From Coptis chinensis (lineage: Eukaryota; Streptophyta; Magnoliopsida; Ranunculales; Ranunculaceae): DNA of 64,000 nucleotides. The stretch lies in contig CM027381.1 of NCBI GenBank assembly GCA_015680905.1, positions 86,763,501-86,827,500 of the forward strand. The letters run 5' to 3'. The translations under genes were made by a program, and so were the position numbers. Shown in pieces: positions 55,209-64,000 of this stretch (positions within the stretch are counted from its first letter, which is position 1; each line of letters starts with the position of its first letter). Below the pieces are notes generated by a model that was not told where the DNA came from, ran no database searches, and saw only the letters and a list, made by a program, of their open reading frames with translations.

Positions 55209-56297
55209 ATGGCGCTACGACGTAGAATTTTGCCGGAACACGCATTTGCTTCCGACAGTTTCGCGCCATTTTACGACGCGAAGATGTTTAAGAGACATTG
55301 GAACGGACTGTTGTACTCAACTGAGGAGTTCTATCACTATGATTTGGTAGAACAGTTTTATAAAAAGCGAGAATTGGAAGGGGATAGGATTTTCATAAAG
55401 TTAGGAGGAATGCGGAGAGAAGTAACACGACAGTTGTTAGCTGAACTGTTAGGAATAACACTTGAAAGCAACCTAGTAACTACAATTCAGGAACCCCAGT
55501 ATACTGGAGTTCCTGCTTTGATGAAGGATATTGTCGTAGAGGGTGAATACAATTCGACATCCCATTGCGTCCGCCAGACCACCCTGAGAACCAATCAACT
55601 GGCTGTAGCTCAGTGGATTGGTAGGAATGTCCTCGGGAAAGACAAAGTCAGTGATATCGGCCTGCAATGTCTGCACGTTCTCTGGATTTTGCAAACAAAA
55701 AAGTATAATTTCTGCATCCTTGATTTAATGTTTAATGTGATTCGAGGAGTGGGGAAGAGTTTAGCGCCTCTTCCCGTATTGATCACTAAGATCATGCTCT
55801 CCTTTAACTGCCGCAAGATCGCTCCTATTAAGATCAAATTGCATTCTAATGCAAGTATCTATCTGGATTGCATCCAAGAGACTTGGCCGTTGTCGAAGAA
55901 AAATGGATGAGTCGGAGGATGAAAGGGAAGATATGACATGGATGGATGAAGATGCATTAGAAGTGTAATTCTAATGTAGAACGATGCAAGTGTTGCAAAA
56001 ACGCCTTGCGGTGCGTTTATGGTATTTGTGGAGATATCCGAAATAGGCGGATAGTAGTTCAAAAGAAGCAAGGGAACCTTCGGAGGAGATTTGAAATGCT
56101 CGAAGGGGTTCGGGACGATATCTTGTATAACATCGGAGACTATCCACCAGCAACAACAAACCCAAGATGCGATTACTTTCGATCTGAGATGGAAGCCCAA
56201 CGCTTGTTCGAATAGAGATGCTACGACGATGCCACCCGTGGAAGACTCTGTTTCAGCCGAGTCCATTGTGCATGATGGCGTCGTCGCCAAAGGATAG
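55209..56297 (+). pseudogene. Element B env-position ORF (Athila-type)
   Basis: Open for 233 codons from the ATG at 55209 (RRRILPEHAF, SFAPFYDAKM, YHYDLVEQFYKKRELEGDRI, LLAELLGI, QWIGRNVLGK, VGKSLAPLPVLITKIML). It stops at 55908-55910, right where element A continues with an acidic region. The equivalent tail is present in shifted frames to ~56297 (DESEDEREDM at 55905). It lacks a signal peptide and a clear membrane anchor. Element A's copy is about 60% alike by eye in the open parts, so the protein is shared by the two subfamilies. A plausible start context, with no other ATG nearby, supports 55209. Confidence 0.75.
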
Positions 56298-57260
56298 AGG
56301 GTTCAAGCCAATCTCCATCTCGGGTCCATCATCATCATTAAAACTAGGTGCTCACCCCGGTTGGAGTTCATTTGTTATTTCATAATTTCGTTTTATTAGA
56401 AGGATTTTAATTCAAGTAGTTAAATTTAAATAGTAATGTGTTTATTTAATTTTGTTTGGATTTATATTTTATTTTATTTTTAATATAATTGGTTATTTTC
56501 GAAAGTAATCGTTTGTTTTATCATTTATCCCACCTTCCCGACTTGTTTGGGGGTGGAAATATTTAGACGAGCAGCATAAGTCGTTATATGATCATATATA
56601 TGTGAAGTTGTCTTGGAGGAAAGGTTGATAATTTGGCCGATATCGGCATATCTATGACTTGTGTGGTGGTAGCATGAAATCTAGGAGAGTTTAGAAGTTC
56701 TTATTCTAAATCCAGTATGAAAGATACCAGGATTTTTAGGAAATCATGAAAATGGCTTGTTTCCGTTTTCGGTTTTGGGAATTTTCCTATTTCCGGAAAT
56801 TGCCTTCAAATAAATAGGGAACTTCCCGATTCGTTTTGGAAGCTCCTAACCTATTTAAACTCCATCCTTTCTACACTAACAAACCACAATACATCCCACC
56901 ATCATCCCCGCACCATCCACTCCAAGTTTTACCTTCTTTTTGCTCTAAACTCCGGTCTCGGCCTTTTACGAGCCTTGTCGGCAAAGCGCGCGCCTTTTAC
57001 TTTTTTTGAAGAATTTTGTCGAGCACGACCGCCCTCATATCGGCGACCGACCACCCCATCGGACCTTGGAGCGAGCTTTGGACCTATCGACCTAGACCCC
57101 CCCTCATACCAAAGCGACCGGGCCATAACATCAGAATCACATTTACACAAGAGCGCCGCCTATCTGGCCAATACGCGCCGCCTTCGTGAACGTGGAAATT
57201 TCCAATTTTCACTGGGGTCATTCCAAGATTTTTTGTGGAACTGTTCAAAGAGTAGTTAAG
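56298..57260. other. Element B spacer between accessory ORFs
   Basis: Holds the polypurine-like motif at 56546 and a GC-richer part (56940-57190) with AAAGCGACCGGGCC-like phrases, positionally matching 32440-32640 of element A. Confidence 0.7.
56546..56556 (+). promoter_or_regulatory. Internal polypurine-like motif 2 (element B)
   Basis: TTTGGGGGTGG, ~250 bases after the env-position ORF; it matches motif 2 of element A (33020-33030). Confidence 0.6.
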
Positions 57261-58187
57261 ATGACATCTCCCCGTAGTCATACGAACAGTCTTTTCGAAG
57301 ATGTGTTGGGCACCGAGACCTATGGACACCGGTTCCGGCGGGATGATCCCGAATTAGGATGGTGTCATCTATCGGTAAGTGATGACGAAAGTCATATTCA
57401 CCACAACTTTCATCGCTTATTTCTATGACCACGTTAAATTCTATTATTGTCGGGATGGAGATCAAGAATTTCTCCGTCAGTAGTCGATGACACGACACAT
57501 GAATTCAATAAAAATTTGGTCGCTTTAGTTTTAGGAATACCAATACCGATCCGTTCACACACATGGGCATATATGACTGATAATGCATATTTTATGATTA
57601 TACATATTTCCATGATTATTATGGGGGAGGGGTATTTCGAGTAATGGACCAGGGACGATATAGCATTGCCCTTGGTAGCCTTTCCTTAAACGTAGGCACC
57701 ACCATGTTATTCATCTTGATGAATATTTTGGGGAATGGCGGTTCATTTCGCAAACAAGATCGCTGGTGACATTTTCCTCGCTTTAGGCGGGGACGCCGCC
57801 ATTATGACATTCCCCGAAGTTTTGGTCACTAGTCTTAAGAGAGCCCAAACCATGAGGCGTAAGTATCTTCTTATGCCCGTGTTGGTAAAAGCCGTATCAT
57901 CATGCGTAGTTGTTTACGTGATTCTCGCGCACAATTCACAGATTGAAAAGGGTTGAAGTCATGAGACCCACCAATAGGGGTGGTTCGCTCATTCGAATAA
58001 TAATGACTTGGTGGGATGGCAGGTGCGACCTCATTTGGTCGCCCCACATCCCATCAAACATAATAACACTTAACATGTTAGCATTAGTAGATGATAAATG
58101 GCGGCAAGGCAAGCTTGGCAAGTTATAATGGATTTGGCGGGGATCTTGAAGGAACCTCATATCTTTAATGAGGAGGAGGATGCTTAA
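57261..58187 (+). pseudogene. Element B second accessory 3' ORF (unknown protein)
   Basis: Starts MTSP at 57261 (SLFEDVLGTETYGH) and ends in an acidic EEEDA before TAA (58185-58187). Its length of 927 bp is nearly equal to element A's 934 bp. Frames change several times; readable parts are YFYDHVKFYYCRDGDQEF, FNKNLVALVLGIPIPI, then FANKIAGDIFLALGG, FPEVLVTSLKRAQTMRRKYL and LLMPVL, then LNMLALVDDKWRQ. The most conserved block with element A is around S-L-x-R-A-x-x-M-R-x-K-Y-L-L-M-P-V-L. No known family recognised. Confidence 0.6.
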
Positions 58188-60015
58188 GCGGGAGATAAGG
58201 TAAGTTTTTAGTTTTTTTTAGTGTCTGCTTATGTCCCAAGCAATTTCATTTTTGTTAACCCCATAATGGGTGGAACTCTTATAGAGTTGCGTCAGTTTTT
58301 TATTTTCTATATTAGTATGTTCTAACCTTGTTTTGCAGATGTTCCAGAATTTCACGCGTTTCCATGGTATTTTTCCTACCCTCTTTATTTACAATACTTT
58401 GATGACAAAGCATGATTCTTGTTTGGGGGGGGGCATAGAAACACGTGTAATTGAGGCATCTGTTAGGATATAGATATGTATAATATGTATTTGTTTTCTA
58501 GTTAAAATTTTTAAAAAAAAAAATCAAAAATATAAATAAATAAGTTATGCTATACACTTAGGAATATTTGTATTGTTTTCTTTCTCCATGCTCTTAACAA
58601 TCTAGAAGTCTCACGTAGCTTTTGCATCAGAATAATTGTTAGAAACTTAGGTTAATATGTAGGTAATAATCTTTGCATCTATCTATAAATATATTACATG
58701 AGTATCTATGATTGTTAGCAGTAAGTTTATGAAATCTAGGCTAGAGTATTTATTCTACAAATCCTGTGAGAATATAGCCTAAAGCTTTATATGAAATAAA
58801 CAATTGAGAAATGACACAAGGGAGAAGTAAAATCCGGATAGAGATATCACACGCCCACTTGCTTGATCACTATGCCATATCCTAGCGAGAATTTAGGCCC
58901 TTTTTGGATCGATATAGCCGAAATTCAAACCTATGAATTATTTTCCGCTAGTAGCCCCCTCGAGCCTTTCTTTAGCCTTCCATAAAACAATTCCTTTTAC
59001 CCTGTTACAAAAACAAAAACAAAATAAAATAAATAATAAATAAATAATAAATCAACCTACCCAATTTAGAATAAGTCTGAGAATAGAATGAGTGAAGAAA
59101 GAAGAAGAGAAAAACCTGTGTAAACAAAAATTAGTTAGTTAAAAAAAAAGAAAAGAAGTTTCCATCCAAGAAAAAAAAAAAAAAATAATAATATAGAAAT
59201 AAATAAAAACTCCAAAAAATAGAATAAAGGGGAGTCAAACCAAAGAAAAGAAAAGAAAAAATATGGCTAAGGATGGAAACAAAGTATAGAAGCAAAAGAA
59301 AATAACAAGGTTTTCTAAGTTACATAATATGAAGACTCTATTATCTCGGGACTTGTCCTTTTGAATATCCATTTCCTTCCTTCTTAAACCATCTCCTAAT
59401 CCCCCATGAACACCTAATAAAGACCTCTAGCTCAATTAGGAATAGGTTAGTGTGATAGTAAGTGGCAGATGTGTTTGATCGACCCGGCTTCTTTGTTGTT
59501 ATTGAGATTGTAAGGTAAAGTGTGCCCACCGCTACTTCGGAGCAAATAAAACTTGAGTGGAAAAATCGAGTGGTTTTGTCTTGACATTTATGTGAGGACC
59601 TACTTAAGGACGCTTATTCGAGTTTTTAAACGAACCCGCTAGACATTTCATAGTATTACTCATAGTATATATATTTGTATTATAGATGATTGATTATTAT
59701 GCATATATTAGTTTAGGTTTTAACTTGGATATTCTTATTCAATTGCTAGTGAGATGTATAGATAGTTGAGACATGAATGAGGAAACAATAGTTTTATTTC
59801 TTAGTCGTTGTAGTATAGATGAAGTTTGTGAGTACCTTCACTGGAAAACTCTCACGAGGATATAACTCGTCCACTAGGGAATTCCTAGTGGTTTAAGCGC
59901 CTGTTGCATATGGTCAATGCAATCGCACTCAAGTAAACGAGTAGAGTAGATAGAACTCCATTTTTGGTCACTTATTTTAATTTCTCATCTTTGCTTGAGG
60001 ACAAGCAAAATGCTG
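58188..60015. other. Element B 3' non-coding region
   Basis: Homologous to 29627-31448 of element A (inverted). It includes the polypurine-like motif at 58422, A-rich runs (59143-59190) and no coding sequence. Confidence 0.8.
58422..58433 (+). promoter_or_regulatory. Internal polypurine-like motif 3 (element B)
   Basis: TTTGGGGGGGGG preceded by GATGACAAAGCATGATTCTT, close to the context of the terminal tract. It lies ~235 bases after the second accessory ORF. Confidence 0.6.
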
Positions 60016-60026
60016 TTTGGGGGTGG
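60016..60026 (+). promoter_or_regulatory. Polypurine tract of element B
   Basis: TTTGGGGGTGG two bases before the 3' LTR, preceded by GAGGACAAGCAAAATGCTG. Confidence 0.88.
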
Positions 60027-60028
60027 TT

Positions 60029-61511
60029 TGATAAGAGCCCAAAACTGTAGTTTTAACCCTTTAACAGTCATACTTTTGGACCAATTATGTGAGTAATAAT
60101 TAAAAGTTAACACTGATTACGTGTTTTTATGCATTTCAGGTTTCAAAGTCCATTATGTGCATAAATGTGCCACTTTAGCGAGATAAAGGAGCTAAGGTCG
60201 GTTACTAAGGAGTTTCGTGATTTAAGGCCAAGATTCAAGAAGACAAAGTCTTTCTAAAGCCCGGTCAAAAGCTGAAAAGTCGACGCGGGCTGAAACAGCA
60301 CACAAGTCAGCAGAACTTCCAAAAGTCGTATCTTTGGACTCAGACCTCAGAATTGGGCCTACCTTATGTCAAAACGACCGGCTCAGAAAGAGCTTTCAAT
60401 GGTTTAAGCCTTGACCCAATCAGAGGAGTAGAAGTGGACGAAAAGTCTATTGAATCCAACTGCAGCTGAATAGGCCTTTTTGGACTGAAAGAATTGGGTT
60501 TTGGGCCTGATTCTCTGGCCCAAAACATGGCTCCAAGCCCATGCACGATTTTTGGATCTGGATGTATAAAAACAAAAGCTTAGCTCTTTGTTAATGGTAG
60601 CTAGTTAGACCTAAAATAATATAGATAATTCTAGATCTGTTTTCATTAATTAAATTAAGCTTTAGTTCCATTTTCAATTCTTGTTTTAGATTAAGTCTTT
60701 GAATCATTGTTCTTGATTGATTAGATAAATAAAATAGTTGTTTTATCAATTTCGAATTGTGTTATTTCAATCTATTAGATCTAGTTTCAATTATTGTTGG
60801 TTACCATCTCTTAGTTGTTAATTAGAATTTTAATCATTGTTTAGTTTAGATTAGTAATTTTCGAATCTTGATAATATGTTTAGTTTAGATTCATATGGAA
60901 ATGATTGTGGAATGATTCAAGGCTAAAACCTCCATTAGAGGGGTTGATGAAGCCTTGATGAAAACTTGGTGGTATAGTGTAGAAACATTGTAGGATCTAT
61001 TCCAATCTAGAAGGTCGTGATTCGCCATGAGAATGGGTGGACGACCTCACATGCTAGTTAGTACTCGGTAGAAATGCCATGAACACTAGGGATTAGAACT
61101 CGAATTTCTTGCCGTAAGAACGTAAGAATCGAGATACAAGAATCTATGTTAGGTTATTAAGTTGGATTCGAGGTGGATTCAACTCCCCTCTAATCCTTTA
61201 TCTAGATTCAAAACAATCATATTTCCATAACATTAGTAGTTTAAAAGTCAAGTAATCAAATTCAGTAAGTATCGTAGCATATTACCTTCATAAAGCTCTC
61301 ATTAGACTTAAGACCGACTAATTAGATTAGAAAACATTCCATGCTAGAGCACTAGGAGTGGAACGAACTTCCTACTCCACTATATATCATAGGATTGAGA
61401 GTAGAGAATCTTTGATAAATTAGACACATATAAGATTAGTTTTAGTTTTACTTGCGTTTTGAGACCATCGTTCATTTCATAGGTAAGACTATTCAATTTT
61501 ATCGTTTATCA
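60029..61511 (+). repeat. Element B 3' LTR
   Basis: 1,483 bp matching the 5' LTR. From the TATA box onward (about 60566 to 61511) only two or three differences are seen. The right flank is GCTCT (61512-61516). Confidence 0.96.
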
Positions 61512-64000
61512 GCTCTCTATTATCTATCTAAATCACACTTGTTTTGAAACAATTGAGAAGAAGGGGATTTGCACTCGAACTTAAAATGGGAAGAAGCGAT
61601 TTTGAGAAGAACAACTCGGTTTTTGATTGTGAAGGGTTTTCAAGCGTAGGAGTGGAAAACAGAAAAACGAGAGGTAAAGATGCAGAGAATAATCAAAAGC
61701 CAAAAAGATCTCAACTTCAAGCTAATTGTTGATTTCAGAATTACTTGCCCTAAATGCTAAGGTACCCACCGCGAAACCCCAACTGAAATCTCACCCTTTT
61801 TCTGTGCTTGTTTGTTATTTGATGTTTTTTATTTCATTAAATTTCTTTAGTCTTAAATTTTCTACTATACAAACAATTTGTTGCCGCTAAAAGATTGTTT
61901 TAGATGGATATATAGAAATTAGAGAAAGTGATGCACTATTTTTATTTTTTACAAATGATTCTTAATAGCATGCGGTTTAGAGATGAATTTTTTCAGTGAC
62001 GTTAATGGGTATGCAAGGGGCGCATTATCTGTTTGATAAAATGCTAGACAGAAGTTTTGTTGTTTTGGTGTTAAACTTGTTTGTACCAATGTAACTTGAA
62101 ATGAAAATCGATTGGAGTGTTTTGACACCCTAGGGGTAGTCTGCTATCACTCTACTTTGATTCTCATTCATTTTTTAAGCCTTCTATTATTATTATTAGG
62201 GTTGTCCCAAATACATATTGGGATTGACCACCCAACATTAGTGAAACAATAAATGGAAGGAATATAGGTGGAAGTGATTTTCTTTTATTGTAAGTTGTAT
62301 GCTCTTAGTTTCCTTGATGCCTTAGAATTTGATGTTAATCTGGACCTACCTCTAATGACTATAGTCTTCGATTAATGGTACACGTATGAATAGCTTGTGA
62401 TTTGCTTGTCTGATTTTGTCCGTGCCGGTTACACTTATAGCAGCTTTGCTCTCTCTCAATCTATCACCAGGTATGAATTTAACACTTAAATTTTTCTTTC
62501 AATAGACAACTTTGTTTTCTCAAAGGTGTTTTTGAAAGTGAATATTAACTTTGTTTTCTCAAAGATCTGGATATTGTAATTAAGGAGAAAATCGTAGCCC
62601 TAATCACAGCAGCAAACGAAACTGGTTAGCCAACTCTTACTATCTTTTCTCTCACCTATTCGTCGATTTTAATCTAATGATTTTTATATTTTTTTGTTTA
62701 ATTTGCTTTCCATGACTTTACACTCCGAAGAATTGAAGTTGGAGGTGTTTCGGTTGAAAGGTTTGGATTGGAAATATCTCGAAAGTTTTCGTTTTGCTAC
62801 TAATATTAATTTCCAGGTAAAAAAATCTTAGGTTATATCATTTTTGTTTTAACATACAACTTCAAAAGTTTGTTTATTTGTTTTTTTTTTAATCATTTTC
62901 ATTGGCATTGTTGTTTAGATTATATTTTATGTATGGTTGAATTTATGTAAATGAGTGAACTTTTATTACTTCACACATACTGAAAGGGCTCAAGGGTGAA
63001 TACTCTAACTAAAAGATTTGTGTGGTTTTGACCCGAGGTATAGTCTTTGCATCTAGTACGTGATCACTCTGGGTCATCATATAAAGAGGTACTAGTTGAT
63101 TAGAAATATGTATTATATACATAGACTAAAATGGTAATAAGCATATGTTAGTTATCCTAAACAGAGTTGCACATACAAGTCACCTTGATAATTTACTCAA
63201 CAATACTTGCAATTTCTGATGATCTTGTGTGCTAGCAGTTTGGTGTGGTTAGCTTAGGCGTAATATTATATAAGGTGACAAACTTGATATATTCTAGTAT
63301 ATTGTCAAAGGTTTTTGCCTTTCGATTAGTGTGGTTTCAAATTAGGGGATACGAAATAAGTGCATAATCAAATGAGTTATCAAGTGCTTTGAGTCTTGTT
63401 TAGCAGGTTCTCATTTGGTCTGACACAGGTGCAACTCTTGAAATTAGTTATTCTTTCTTGTATGTTTTGCATAAACATGCATTTATATTGAAGAAACAAT
63501 TTGTTGTAGTAAGAATTACTTGTTCTATCCAAAAAGTATTTAGATGTTAGAATGTGTTGTTTACTTTGAAAGGGTTTGTACATAAGTTTGGGAAGTGTAA
63601 ACTTCCAATTCATCTGCTAAATGTTTGGTAAGTTCCATTTACTTCAAATTACCACTCAATGCGTGTGCATGATTTTTTTTTCTCTTAATTTGGGGTTTTT
63701 GTTGGTTTATTGGAATCCTTAATTTGGGAGCTTAATCAATAGTTCACATGTTGCAATATGGGTATTTTTGTAGGTTTAGTTTGTGCTCGTTGTTTACCAA
63801 GAATGCCGAGCAATATTGTTGAACAAGGTAAAGCATTTATGAGGATCCCATTTAGCTTGCTCAATAAATGTCATGTTTTTAATGGAGAAACCCAAGTGTG
63901 CTATTTCATTTGATTGAGAACAATATCTCTAAAATAACAATTTTGGATTTTTGTGAGATAGTAGTCTATCTTATATGTGTTTATGCACTTCTATCAAATT
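61512..64000. other. Right flank, probable host non-coding or intronic DNA
   Basis: Continues the sequence interrupted by element B. 61544-61732 is open but starts only at TTG and has no known similarity. Two exon-like pieces with donor-like ends occur near 62565-62624 (before GGTTAGCC) and 62730-62816 (before GTAAAAAA). I could not assign them to any gene, so they are not called. Confidence 0.4.

Larger units (their letters stand above)
42883..61511 (+). mobile_element. Element B: Athila-type Ty3/gypsy retrotransposon carrying a nested solo LTR
   Basis: A complete element on the plus strand, 18.6 kb with the nested insertion and about 15.0 kb without it. LTRs are 1,484 and 1,483 bp at ~98.4% identity, with a perfect GCTCT duplication (42878-42882 and 61512-61516). 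Order: LTR, primer site, leader, gag, protease, reverse transcriptase, RNase H, integrase, env-position ORF, second accessory ORF, polypurine tract, LTR. Integrase after RNase H makes it Ty3/gypsy; the primer site and the env-position ORF point to Athila. Every gene has stops or frameshifts, so it is not autonomous now. Confidence 0.94.

Noticed and set aside
55209..55910. A true viral envelope protein
   Set aside because: No signal peptide, glycosylation cluster or transmembrane anchor is evident; only the position matches an env gene.
61544..61732. 62-codon ORF just right of element B
   Set aside because: It starts at TTG, has no similarity, and may only reflect purine-rich UTR-like sequence.
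62565..62816. Two exon-like pieces with donor-like ends
   Set aside because: Short, in uncertain frames, and not assignable to a protein family; too weak to call a gene.

Overview
This window is nuclear DNA of a flowering plant, most likely a eudicot. It is AT-rich and built almost entirely of nested, decayed transposable elements. I see no intact host gene, tRNA, rRNA or CRISPR array. The plant assignment rests on CACTA transposase domains (TNP2, DUF4216, Transposase_24), an L1-type plant LINE, Tat and Athila Ty3/gypsy elements with a tRNA-Asp-like primer site, and pseudogenes of plant FOLD, CRY1 and group-D MAPKK genes. The species cannot be fixed from this.

Layout. 1-2,140: non-coding. 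2,145-13,567: a CACTA (En/Spm) element on the + strand with a broken TNP2 gene and a broken Transposase_24 gene. Its interior also holds a CRY1 5' fragment, a full-length processed FOLD (methylenetetrahydrofolate dehydrogenase/cyclohydrolase) pseudogene with poly-A and target-site duplication, and organelle-like sequence between ~290-bp direct repeats. The right CACTA terminus cuts into a minus-strand LINE (13,568-17,800). 18,989-19,668: a terminal-inverted-repeat element. 20,582-25,018: the 3' part of a minus-strand Tat element, with an LTR, a polypurine tract, an integrase C-terminus, a tandem-repeat 3' UTR and a spliced accessory gene on the opposite strand. 25,742-26,430: a MAPKK pseudogene. 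27,665-27,765: a Helitron-like 3' end.

28,058-40,690 and 42,883-61,511 are two related Athila-type elements placed head to head, each with a perfect 5-bp target duplication. Element A (minus strand) has lost reverse transcriptase, RNase H and integrase but keeps gag, protease and two accessory 3' ORFs. Element B (plus strand) keeps all pol domains in broken form plus the same two ORFs. A 3.6-kb solo LTR with its own target duplication (CAAAA) sits inside B's gag and carries a dense array of W-box cores. 61,512-64,000: probable host non-coding sequence.

The most interesting signals are the spliced antisense gene of the Tat element, the second accessory ORF shared by both Athila elements, and a polypurine-like motif repeated four times at matching positions in both. 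All gene calls are by reading and memory of families; no database search was run.
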